DNA from: Flammeovirgaceae bacterium UBA7330
Lineage (GTDB): Bacteria > Bacteroidota > Bacteroidia > Cytophagales > Cyclobacteriaceae
NCBI GenBank assembly: GCA_002471275.1
Contig: DKPQ01000025.1
Span: forward strand, 62,001 to 126,000
Direction of reading: 5' to 3'
Length of the DNA stretch: 64,000 bases
Each line of letters begins with the position of its first letter. Positions within the stretch are counted from its first letter, which is position 1. Under the pieces are notes generated by a model. That model was given only the letters and a program-made list of their open reading frames with translations. It was not told the DNA's origin and ran no database searches. The position numbers were made by a program, and so were the translations under genes. Positions 33,803-41,228 of this stretch are shown one piece after another.

Positions 33803-34256
33803 ACTCCCTTACAGCTCCTTCGCCACCTTTTTTGGTCAGGATCACGTTTACAATGGACTTAATTTTGTCAATGGCATTGGCAGGACAAGCAGTAAAACCC
33901 ACCTGTTCCATGATGTCGAGGTCATTTACGTCATCCCCGATGTAGGCAATCTGTTGAAAGTCGATACCCATTTCTTTTTGCCACTCCTCCAGCACTTCCA
34001 GTTTGGGTCTTTGTCCGACATAATAATGTTTTAACCCCAACATTTTGGCTCTGGCGGTAACCATTTCTGTGATCAAGCTGTGGCTGATGATCCCAACATC
34101 TATCCCTGCCTTGATGGCCAGCTTGATTCCAAGGCCATCCTGTGAGTTAAACTTTTTAAATTGTTTGCCATCTTCCTGAATGTAAACGCCACCATCGGTG
34201 AGTGTCCCATCCACATCCAGGATCAACATTTTTATTTCAGGAAATATTTTATCCAT
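33777..34256 (-). CDS. KdsC-type HAD phosphatase
   Basis: A 159-residue C0-type HAD phosphatase close to 3-deoxy-D-manno-octulosonate 8-phosphate phosphatase. Motif I LDVDGTLTDGGVYI, motif II ISHSL, motif III KLEVLEEW and motif IV YIGDDVNDLDIM match KdsC (which works as a tetramer because it lacks a cap). It follows the DAHP synthase with an overlapping stop/start and ends in a 26-base overlap with the convergent hydrolase. In this operon the true substrate may be a heptulosonate phosphate instead of KDO-8-P. Confidence 0.8.
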   Translation of the reverse strand: MDKIFPEIKMLILDVDGTLTDGGVYIQEDGKQFKKFNSQDGLGIKLAIKAGIDVGIISHSLITEMVTARAKMLGLKHYYVGQRPKLEVLEEWQKEMGIDFQQIAYIGDDVNDLDIMEQVGFTACPANAIDKIKSIVNVILTKKGGEGAVREFIDRYLLD

Positions 34257-35254
34257 CAGATCATTTTTCTGCCAATGGCTGAAGCAATTGGTTGCAGTGT
34301 ATCAAACATTTGTTGAAACTCACTTAGATTCAATTGTTGAGCGGCGTCAGACTTGGCTTTATCCGGGGTAGGGTGACACTCTATCAGTAACCCTTCCACT
34401 CCCATGGCTACTGAGGCTCTGGTAAGGTCTGCCACTCCATATCGATACCCCATGGCGTGACTAGGATCTACCACGATCGGCAGGTTGGTATGTTCCTTGA
34501 GAAATGCAACCCCGCACAGGTCGAGCGTAAAGCGTGTTTTGGTTTCAAAGGTCCGGATACCACGTTCACAAAGGATTACATTTTCATTTCCACCTGATAG
34601 AATAAACTCTGCAGCCTGAACAAACTCCTGAAGGGTGGTGCCAAAACCTCTTTTTAGTAAAATAGGCTTTCGGGATTCTCCACATCTTCTTAGGATACTC
34701 TGATCGTACATGGCTTTGGCGCCTATTTGAACGATGTCGGCATTCTCAATGACCAGGTCGACATGTGAGCTGTCTTTTACCTCGGTGATGATGTTGAATC
34801 CGTATTGTTTACGCACTTCTACCAGCATCTTGATGCCTTCCTCACCAAGTCCCTGGAAGGTATAAGGTGAGGTTCTTGGTTTGAAACAGCCCGCACGTAG
34901 GGTGGTGATGTTGTTTTTTTTCAGCACCTCGGCCACTTCGGTGATTTGATCCCATGATTCGATGGAACAAGGCCCTGCAATTAGCATGGTGTTGTTGGAA
35001 TCACCACCGATGGAATTTTTGCCTAGCTGGATGGATCGTTTTCCGTCCTTGTACGTTTTGCTAGCCAATTGAATATCCGATTCCATCGGAAAAAATTCAT
35101 CTGTATGGGGAGCAGCTTCTTTTGGTAACTCTTTCACCTTGGCTGCTGTCACCAGTATATTTTGGTCGCCAGATTTGAAATGGATGGCTTCCATTGATTG
35201 GCCCAGACTGGCTGCTTTTTCGTCAGCAATGTCTTTTTTGAGGTGTATGATCAT
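34256..35254 (-). CDS. DAHP synthase (type I-beta) with N-terminal regulatory-like domain
   Basis: A 332-residue PEP aldolase. Residues about 1-85 resemble the ferredoxin-like N-terminal domain of Thermotoga-type DAHP synthases. The barrel has LIAGPCSIES (metal cysteine), FKPRTSPYTFQG (the KPRTS motif of erythrose-4-phosphate users; KDO-8-P synthases have KANRSS), ILLKRGFG, ILCERGIRTFE and VVDPSHAMG. So PEP plus erythrose 4-phosphate is the expected reaction. It lies between the epimerase-CBS gene and the KdsC-type phosphatase, each with overlapping codons. Whether it serves chorismate or a surface sugar is open. Confidence 0.85.
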   Translation of the reverse strand: MIIHLKKDIADEKAASLGQSMEAIHFKSGDQNILVTAAKVKELPKEAAPHTDEFFPMESDIQLASKTYKDGKRSIQLGKNSIGGDSNNTMLIAGPCSIESWDQITEVAEVLKKNNITTLRAGCFKPRTSPYTFQGLGEEGIKMLVEVRKQYGFNIITEVKDSSHVDLVIENADIVQIGAKAMYDQSILRRCGESRKPILLKRGFGTTLQEFVQAAEFILSGGNENVILCERGIRTFETKTRFTLDLCGVAFLKEHTNLPIVVDPSHAMGYRYGVADLTRASVAMGVEGLLIECHPTPDKAKSDAAQQLNLSEFQQMFDTLQPIASAIGRKMI

Positions 35255-36258
35255 GATTCACTTCGTATTAAATGGATGAATGAAAGTGCCCCGGTCAATG
35301 TATTTTGGCTATTGACCACAGGTAAATAAGAGATCAGAAAGCTTTTCGACTGGATCATTTGAAGGAGCTCTGAGATGGTGGCGTCTTCCGAAATTGATAC
35401 CGGATTTGTGTTCACGATATCTTCTAATTTCATGGCGTTGAAATCATCCAGATGCTTTAAAAGTCCTTTACGCACATCTGCATTACTGGAGATCCCGGCA
35501 AGCTTCCCATTGGAATTCTTCAAAAGTGTAAAACCAAGATTAAAGTCATCGATTTGTTTAATGATGTCTTTGACCTTTGTGGATTCCATATCGAGGACGG
35601 GTGCATCTTCAATGTCAATCATAAAATCTTTGATCCTGAAGTCCGAATGGATGATCGATGAGCGAAGGTGCAACAATGCTTCTCCGATAGACTCATGGTT
35701 GACAAGGTAAGATCCCGAAACAACCGAGTGAACACCCAGGATGCGAAGGATAAATCCGGTTTCATCATTTACGCCCCCATCAACATAGATTTTTTTGTCA
35801 GGGTACTGATTCCTGAATTTCCGGATCTTTTTGAAATTTTCCTTTCTGAATTTACCTCCGCTTTGGCCGGGAGTGGTGGTCATCATGAGAATAAAGTCAC
35901 ATGAATCTTTGTAGTCCTCGAATACCTGTATGGAGGTATCAGAAGTAATGGCCAATCCCCATCGTGTGCCGGGGAGTTTGGGCAATTCCAGTCTGGTGGG
36001 AATATTTTCGTATTGGAAAGTGACATATTCCACACCGTGTTTTTCTATCAATGGGAGATAGTCCTCCGGTCGGTCGGAAATAATGTGCAGATCAATAGGA
36101 GTTTTGCTAATCTTTTTGATCTCATCAATGTCTTTAAACACGTCCATGTTGTCGTTGCAATCGATATGAAAATAATCGATATGACATTTATCGAGTGCAT
36201 TGACCAGGTTGGGGAGTGTTCTTTCTTTACTGGAATAGAGAGAAGCAGAAATCTTCAT
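35251..36258 (-). CDS. Ribulose-phosphate-epimerase-like barrel fused to KdsD-style CBS pair
   Basis: A 335-residue two-part protein. Residues 1 to about 210 are a ribulose-5-phosphate 3-epimerase-like barrel keeping its metal and catalytic residues: FHID, LHII, MMTTTPGQSGGKF and YVDGGVN. Residues about 215-335 are two CBS motifs (NLGFTLLKNSNGKLAGISSNADVR and ISYLPVVNSQNTLTGALSF) arranged like the CBS pair of arabinose-5-phosphate isomerase KdsD, whose SIS domain is absent here. It is the first gene of a tightly overlapping operon with a PEP aldolase and a KdsC phosphatase. A TAnnTTTG element is 21 bases upstream. The activity is inferred, not proven. Confidence 0.75.
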   Translation of the reverse strand: MKISASLYSSKERTLPNLVNALDKCHIDYFHIDCNDNMDVFKDIDEIKKISKTPIDLHIISDRPEDYLPLIEKHGVEYVTFQYENIPTRLELPKLPGTRWGLAITSDTSIQVFEDYKDSCDFILMMTTTPGQSGGKFRKENFKKIRKFRNQYPDKKIYVDGGVNDETGFILRILGVHSVVSGSYLVNHESIGEALLHLRSSIIHSDFRIKDFMIDIEDAPVLDMESTKVKDIIKQIDDFNLGFTLLKNSNGKLAGISSNADVRKGLLKHLDDFNAMKLEDIVNTNPVSISEDATISELLQMIQSKSFLISYLPVVNSQNTLTGALSFIHLIRSES

Positions 36259-36278
36259 TCATCAGGTTTTTCGGGTGG

Positions 36279-36286
36279 CAAAGATA
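36279..36286 (-). promoter_or_regulatory. -7 element of the epimerase-CBS operon
   Basis: TATCTTTG on the minus strand, an exact match to TAnnTTTG. The predicted start is near 36272, a leader of about 14 bases. No clear -33. Confidence 0.5.
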
Positions 36287-36441
36287 GACACATTAATATA
36301 TTTTGGTTGATGAAAACAGAATTGTAACCTTTTGATTTTTCCTGAGTATCTCCAGATGAAACCACTTAAGTAAAAAATCAACCAACAACATAAGATTTTG
36401 AAATTTTTCTAAAGAAGGCCGTTAATGATTGTTAAGTATGC

Positions 36442-36472
36442 TTTCCGGTTAACAGTTGGCACATTACTTTTG
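36442..36472 (+). promoter_or_regulatory. Promoter of a candidate small RNA
   Basis: TTTC (36442-36445, one mismatch to TTTG), a 19-base spacer, then TACTTTTG (36465-36472), a perfect -7 element. It points into a short region without a protein gene that ends in a terminator. Confidence 0.5.
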
Positions 36473-36479
36473 AAAAACA

Positions 36480-36545
36480 TTAATAATCCTCTTCATATAC
36501 ACTAGTTTAAATAGGGTTCTCGAAATCGGGGACTCTATTTTTTTT
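36480..36545 (+). ncRNA. Candidate small RNA, about 65 bases
   Basis: The segment runs from the predicted start (near 36480) to a strong terminator and contains no plus-strand gene. The terminator stem TAGGGTTCTCG/CGGGGACTCTA (36512-36537, loop AAAT) has 11 pairs, some G-T, and eight T residues follow. Its 3' end overlaps the last codon of the zinc-ribbon gene on the other strand. I recognise no known RNA family; transcription is inferred from promoter and terminator only. Confidence 0.4.
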
Positions 36546-36699
36546 ACAGGATAAAATAAAGCAGAAGTAAAAGTGCGAGTATAAATGCGATCCATTTATA
36601 GCTGACCGGGTGGTCAGTGAATTCATAATTACATATGGGACATTCTTTGGCGCCGGCGTCTACTTCCATGGCACAAGATGGGCATTCCTTTTTCTTCAA
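36544..36699 (-). CDS. 51-residue zinc-ribbon membrane protein
   Basis: A small gene starting at TTG that overlaps the stop of the HEAT-repeat gene (TTGA). The protein has two CxxC pairs, KKECPSCAMEV and AKECPICNYEF, forming a zinc ribbon, followed by one membrane helix (WIAFILALLLLLYFIL) at the very C-terminus. Such tail-anchored ribbons are common in bacteria and are usually of unknown role. The tight overlap with the HEAT and PaiB genes supports a real operon member. Confidence 0.7.
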   Translation of the reverse strand: MKKKECPSCAMEVDAGAKECPICNYEFTDHPVSYKWIAFILALLLLLYFIL

Positions 36700-37340
36700 T
36701 TGCTGATTTGCTTTACGAGTTTTCGAATGTTTTTATCAATCCTTTTTTTGTGATATTCATTGGTAAGCTCAGGGAGCCTTCCATTCAGGATCTTCAACAA
36801 TTTTTCTATGTCAGAAGTTGCAATGACTTTCATCCATTTTTCGGTGTACTGGCCTAGTTGGTTATCCGGTGCTTTGAGTAGCTGTTCTTCAAGAAGTGGG
36901 GTAATATCTTTTTGATATTTTTTCTGGCTATAGAGGTCAATCAACAGATTGATCCCATGATCTCTGGTAACCACACTTCCCTGATCCATGATATCTAAAA
37001 TTCTGGAGAGATCCTGAAAAACCAATTGGCGGTTGAATGGACCGATAAGAGCCAGGACACACATGGTCCTCCATACAATGTGGTTTTTTTTGTGATCGAT
37101 GAGTGTGATGATCTGAGGGTAAAGATCTGCAATGAGGTCCGGAGCGACTTCACCAACTGATTCCAGGGATTTGATCAGGTCTGCCAGTACTTTAATGGAA
37201 GTGTTTTTGTTTGTCAATAAAGACCTGATCTCATTGATGGCTTTTATGTCTCCTGTCCTGGCAATCTCCCGACCCAATTCAATGTTTGGCTTTTGATCTC
37301 TTCTGTTTTGCTGACTGGCTAGTCTTTCGACGATATTCAT
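36696..37340 (-). CDS. HEAT-repeat protein
   Basis: A 214-residue all-helical protein of the HEAT/ARM type. Recurrent helix pairs appear as DIKAINEIRSLLTNKNTSIK, VLADLIKSLESVGEVAP and NHIVWRTMCVLALIGPF. No enzyme motif is present; these repeats bind protein partners. It overlaps the upstream paiB-like gene by 4 bases and the downstream zinc-ribbon gene by 4 bases, so all three are on one message. A role in assessing or holding a partner is a guess. Confidence 0.7.
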   Translation of the reverse strand: MNIVERLASQQNRRDQKPNIELGREIARTGDIKAINEIRSLLTNKNTSIKVLADLIKSLESVGEVAPDLIADLYPQIITLIDHKKNHIVWRTMCVLALIGPFNRQLVFQDLSRILDIMDQGSVVTRDHGINLLIDLYSQKKYQKDITPLLEEQLLKAPDNQLGQYTEKWMKVIATSDIEKLLKILNGRLPELTNEYHKKRIDKNIRKLVKQISN

Positions 37341-37963
37341 GATTGTGACATTTCCAGATTCTTAGACATCATCTCACCAATCACCCTGGCATTGCTGTCG
37401 CTGTGTTGAACAAGGTATTCACTGACCCTTTGTTGTTCATTGATGCTTCTGTTTTGACTAAGCTTATACTTCGCCTGTATGTCTTCCACGTCTATGCGAA
37501 ACATGACAATACCTTTCAGCATTTTTGATTTGTAATCATCCCCGATTTTTGTGTCCCAATTGCTGAGGTATGGCAAATCATTCGCCTCGATCAGGTCCCT
37601 CATTAGCTCGAGACATTTGCTTTCATCCTCAATGATCTTTGCATTTCCATAGCATTGCACTGAACAGTAGTTCCAGGTAGGTACATTTTGCTCATGGTCA
37701 TAGTGCGATGGCGATACATAAGCATGGGGTTCTGAAAAGATGATCAGTGTTTTGCCCGACTCCAGGCTTTGCCACTGCTTATTAGCTTTGGCAAAATGAC
37801 CATATATTACCAAATTTCCATTTTCCGTTCGACTGTGGAAAGGGAGGTGAGTTGCCAGAGGTGTATTGTGTCTGGTGTTGATGATCAGGCCGAAGGAATA
37901 TTTCCGGATAAATCTATTGATCTCCTGGAGATCAGTGATTTTATTGATCGTAGGATTATACAC
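37337..37963 (-). CDS. PaiB-type FMN-binding protein
   Basis: A 208-residue split-barrel flavoprotein of the PaiB/FMN-binding negative regulator family. FGLIINTRHNTPLATHLPF and GNLVIYGHFAKANKQWQSL form the flavin site; IFSEPHAYVSPSHYD and VPTWNYCSVQCYG are the family's most conserved parts. In Bacillus PaiB represses sporulation and protease genes, but most homologues lack a tested function. Overlaps the HEAT-repeat gene by 4 bases; separated by 19 bases from rnhB upstream. Confidence 0.88.
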   Translation of the reverse strand: MYNPTINKITDLQEINRFIRKYSFGLIINTRHNTPLATHLPFHSRTENGNLVIYGHFAKANKQWQSLESGKTLIIFSEPHAYVSPSHYDHEQNVPTWNYCSVQCYGNAKIIEDESKCLELMRDLIEANDLPYLSNWDTKIGDDYKSKMLKGIVMFRIDVEDIQAKYKLSQNRSINEQQRVSEYLVQHSDSNARVIGEMMSKNLEMSQS

Positions 37964-37982
37964 TCTACTAATTTACAGGAAG

Positions 37983-38579
37983 TCAGAACAATTCGAGCTG
38001 TGCTGGGAGTAGTTGAAAAGATTTTCGATGAAGTGGTGTGATTCCCTTTTCTCTTATGGCGTCACGATGCGCTCCTGTAGGGTATCCAAAATTGGTCTCC
38101 CAGCTATAACCAGGAAACTCAATGGCCTTTTGCTTCATCAGCTCATCGCGGTAGGTTTTAGCCAGGATAGAGGCTGCTGCAATGCTGTAATATTTCCCAT
38201 CACCCTGTATGATGCATTCATATGGAATGTCATTGTGGGCTTTGTATCTGTTTCCGTCGATCAAAAGAAAAGAAGGCTTTTGTTTTAGCTGGTCGATGGC
38301 GCGATACATGGCCAGATAGCTGGCGTTTAATATATTGATCTCATCAATTTCTCCGGGAGAAGCCACCCCAACGCCGTAGGTAATGGCTGACTTTATCACT
38401 TCTTTCCTTAAGTCAAATCGCTCCTTAGCAGTCAGCTGTTTTGAATCGTTGAGGGTTTCGTGTTGAAAGTCTTTCGGTAGGATTACGGCTGCTGCTACTA
38501 CAGGACCTGCCAGACAACCTCTTCCGGCCTCATCGCAACCAGCTTCAAATTCTTTGTCCTGAAAATAGGGAAGGAGCAT
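37983..38579 (-). CDS. rnhB: Ribonuclease HII
   Basis: A 198-residue enzyme that cuts RNA in RNA-DNA hybrids and removes single ribonucleotides. AGCDEAGRGCLAGPVVAAAV carries the first catalytic Asp-Glu pair, LIDGN the third acid, and SIAAASILAKTYRD the RNase HII signature. The ATG at 38579 (MLLPYF) matches the usual N-terminus; an in-frame TTG at 38603 would add eight residues. A CAAATTTG element, one base off the -7 consensus, is just upstream. It is probably first in an operon with the PaiB, HEAT and zinc-ribbon genes. Confidence 0.93.
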   Translation of the reverse strand: MLLPYFQDKEFEAGCDEAGRGCLAGPVVAAAVILPKDFQHETLNDSKQLTAKERFDLRKEVIKSAITYGVGVASPGEIDEINILNASYLAMYRAIDQLKQKPSFLLIDGNRYKAHNDIPYECIIQGDGKYYSIAAASILAKTYRDELMKQKAIEFPGYSWETNFGYPTGAHRDAIREKGITPLHRKSFQLLPAQLELF

Positions 38580-38774
38580 AGGTAAAGGTAACAAGGTTTT
38601 CAAATTTGTTTAAACAGGATTCAAGTCATTTACGCTGTCCTCTGACCAGATCTTTAAAACGTTAAGCTGTTTATTCGGTCGTACCGTTTTTAAGAAAAAA
38701 TCATTTTGGAAGAAACCTGTTGAAAGGTTTATTGTCTTTTTAACCAGAAACTCAAAATAAAAGGACTTGACTCA

Positions 38775-41123
38775 ATGAAAAAACTTATCTACTTAACCCT
38801 TGGTTTGCTTGTATTCTCGGCTGTCAAGGCACAGGAATTTACTCAAACAATTAAAGGACAGATTGTGGATCAACAGGCTAAAACCCCTGTAATTGGTGCC
38901 TCTGTGGTCGTGTTGAATTCTTCCCCTGTTATTGGTGGGATAACTGATGTAAATGGCTATTTCAGGATTCAGCAGGTGCCCGTAGGACGTCACTCATTAG
39001 CTATCTCATCCATCGGCTATGAAGGGAAAACACTCCCGAATATCATGGTTAGCACCGGCAAGGAAGTTGTAATTGAGGTGGAGCTCACAGAAGCTTTGGT
39101 AGAAATGGACGCGATCGAAGTGGTAGCCGACAAGCAGGAAAAAGGCCGGGCACTGAATGATATGGTTACCGTGAGTGCCATCTCTTTGAGCGTGGAAGAG
39201 CTGGGACGATATGCTGCCACATTTGATGATCCGGCCAGAGCAGCTTTATCTCAGGCTGGTGTTACCACCGGAGGTGATGACTTAATGAATGAAATTGTGA
39301 TTCGTGGAAATTCCCCCAAGGGAATGCTTTGGAGGCTGGAAGGTGTGGAGATCCCCAATCCCAATCACTTTGGAGGTATTGGCTCTTCGGCAGGAGGGAT
39401 CAGTATGCTCACCTCCAATGTGCTCTCTAATTCCGATTTTTTTACTGGAGCATTTCCTGCACAATATGGAAATGTGACTTCCGGTGTTTTTGACCTGAAC
39501 ATGAGAAAGGGCAATTTTGATAAACATGAACATTCATTCCAGGCTGGGTTACTTGGGTTAGCACTTGCTTCTGAAGGGCCTGTAGGAAAAAATTCCAAAT
39601 CCAGCTACCTGGTCAATTACAGATATTCTACTTTGGCCCTCTTCGACAAGGTTGGACTTGACATTCTGGGTGATCAGGAGGATGTGACTTTTCAGGATCT
39701 TTCTTTTAAGATCCATTTAGCTACTCAGAAAGCAGGATCTTTCTCAATCTGGGGGCTGGGAGGAAATAATACCTATACCTATATTCCTGACCCAGTGTTT
39801 GATGAGCCATATTCAGACAGCAATGTCCACAACATGGGTGCTACTGGTGTCACGCATGTGGCCTATCTGTCCCCAAACACCTATATCGAATCCATTGTAT
39901 CGCTGACGGGTTACAATCTTGATTATCAATTTGATACCCTCAATGTGCGGACACTTGAAACCGAAGATGTAACAGAGACCACTGCCAGAATCTCCGCATA
40001 TGTCAATCATAAGTTTAATGCTAAAAACACCCTAAGAGTTGGAGGAATTGTTAGCCAGCTAAATTACAATCTAAAGAGCACCGAATGGATCAAGGAAGAT
40101 AGCATGTATGTGTCCACCCTGGATGATAAGGACCACACATATTTTATACAGGGTTTTGGGCAATGGCAGCACAGGGTTACCCATAACCTGACAATCAATA
40201 CCGGATTTCATGTTTCTCATTTTCTACTCAATGGTAAAACGTATATTGAACCGAGGCTTGGGTATAAATACGAGCTGGCAGATGGTTCTATATTTACCGG
40301 TGGCTTTGGTTTGCACAGCAGAATGGAGTCACTGGCGCTGTATATGGCCAGGGATGTATTTGAAGGAGATGGAGAGATCGCACACAATAGAAATCTGGGG
40401 TTCACACGTGCTGCACACGGAGTACTTGGGTATGAAAAGATGCTGGGGAGAAATCTGAGGTTCAAAACAGAGGTTTATTATCAATATCTCTTTGATGTGC
40501 CCGTATGGGGCAACGATACCACTACTAATGCGGGTGAAAGAACTTTTTCGGCTCTCAATACTTATGATGGATATACCTCCTTTCCTCTGACCAATAATGG
40601 GACTGGTAAGAACTATGGGGTAGAGTTTACGCTTGACAAGTTCTTTGCCAACAAGCATTATTTTATGGTGACTGCTTCACTTTATGAATCCAAATACTCG
40701 GGTGTAGATAAAATACAAAGAGATACCCGATTTAACGGTAACTACATTTTCAATTTTGTTGGGGGCAAAGAATTCCAATTAGGTAGTCCGATGAGCACTT
40801 TAAATGTCAATGTCCGGGTGATTTATGCAGGTGGTAAGCGGGAGGCTCCTATTGACATAGAGGCTTCCAGAAGTGAGGGCTATACCGTCAGGGATTACAA
40901 CAGGAATTTTGAAGCAAAGATGGATGACTATAAAAGGTTGGACCTTGGGGTGTCGTATAAAAAGAATAAAACGAAAACAGCCTATACCATTTCTATCAAT
41001 GTGCAAAATGTACTGGGAGTCGAAAATGTGTATAGTAAATTTTATATCCCCAAGGAAGACGCGATCTTTTCAGCCACTCAGCTGGGCATTTTTCCTAACC
41101 TGAGTTACAAGCTTGATTTTTGA
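38775..41123 (+). CDS. TonB-dependent receptor with carboxypeptidase-regulatory domain
   Basis: A 782-residue outer-membrane protein. A signal peptide ends at VKAQ, followed by a CarboxypepD_reg-like domain (IKGQIVDQQAKTPVIGASVV to SIGYEGKTL), a plug domain (about 120-240, EIVIRGNSPKGMLWRLEGV) and a beta-barrel to the end, where SYKLDF gives the terminal aromatic residue used for insertion. It imports an unknown substrate with energy from TonB. No SusD partner gene is next to it, so it is not a classical Sus pair. Terminated by a hairpin shared with the opposite gene. Confidence 0.9.
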   Translation: MKKLIYLTLGLLVFSAVKAQEFTQTIKGQIVDQQAKTPVIGASVVVLNSSPVIGGITDVNGYFRIQQVPVGRHSLAISSIGYEGKTLPNIMVSTGKEVVIEVELTEALVEMDAIEVVADKQEKGRALNDMVTVSAISLSVEELGRYAATFDDPARAALSQAGVTTGGDDLMNEIVIRGNSPKGMLWRLEGVEIPNPNHFGGIGSSAGGISMLTSNVLSNSDFFTGAFPAQYGNVTSGVFDLNMRKGNFDKHEHSFQAGLLGLALASEGPVGKNSKSSYLVNYRYSTLALFDKVGLDILGDQEDVTFQDLSFKIHLATQKAGSFSIWGLGGNNTYTYIPDPVFDEPYSDSNVHNMGATGVTHVAYLSPNTYIESIVSLTGYNLDYQFDTLNVRTLETEDVTETTARISAYVNHKFNAKNTLRVGGIVSQLNYNLKSTEWIKEDSMYVSTLDDKDHTYFIQGFGQWQHRVTHNLTINTGFHVSHFLLNGKTYIEPRLGYKYELADGSIFTGGFGLHSRMESLALYMARDVFEGDGEIAHNRNLGFTRAAHGVLGYEKMLGRNLRFKTEVYYQYLFDVPVWGNDTTTNAGERTFSALNTYDGYTSFPLTNNGTGKNYGVEFTLDKFFANKHYFMVTASLYESKYSGVDKIQRDTRFNGNYIFNFVGGKEFQLGSPMSTLNVNVRVIYAGGKREAPIDIEASRSEGYTVRDYNRNFEAKMDDYKRLDLGVSYKKNKTKTAYTISINVQNVLGVENVYSKFYIPKEDAIFSATQLGIFPNLSYKLDF

Positions 41124-41202
41124 TTCCCAACCATTCTGAGCTGTACGGGGTCTTTAAGAATAGTTGGTTGAGTGTGTAGTGTGGGTATGTGATAAAAACA
41201 GT

Positions 41203-41228
41203 AAAGAGGGTGTAAGCCCTTTTTACTT
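41203..41228. terminator. Bidirectional terminator
   Basis: AAAGAGGG (41203-41210) pairs with CCCTTTTT (41217-41224) with one G-T pair and a 6-base loop. T-rich tails exist in both directions. It serves the TonB receptor gene and the convergent DUF4384 gene. Confidence 0.75.

Noticed and set aside
36454..36472. Sigma-54 promoter (TTGGCAC...) upstream of the candidate small RNA
   Set aside because: The -12 position reads TTTT instead of TTGC; the TACTTTTG match to the housekeeping -7 element is better.
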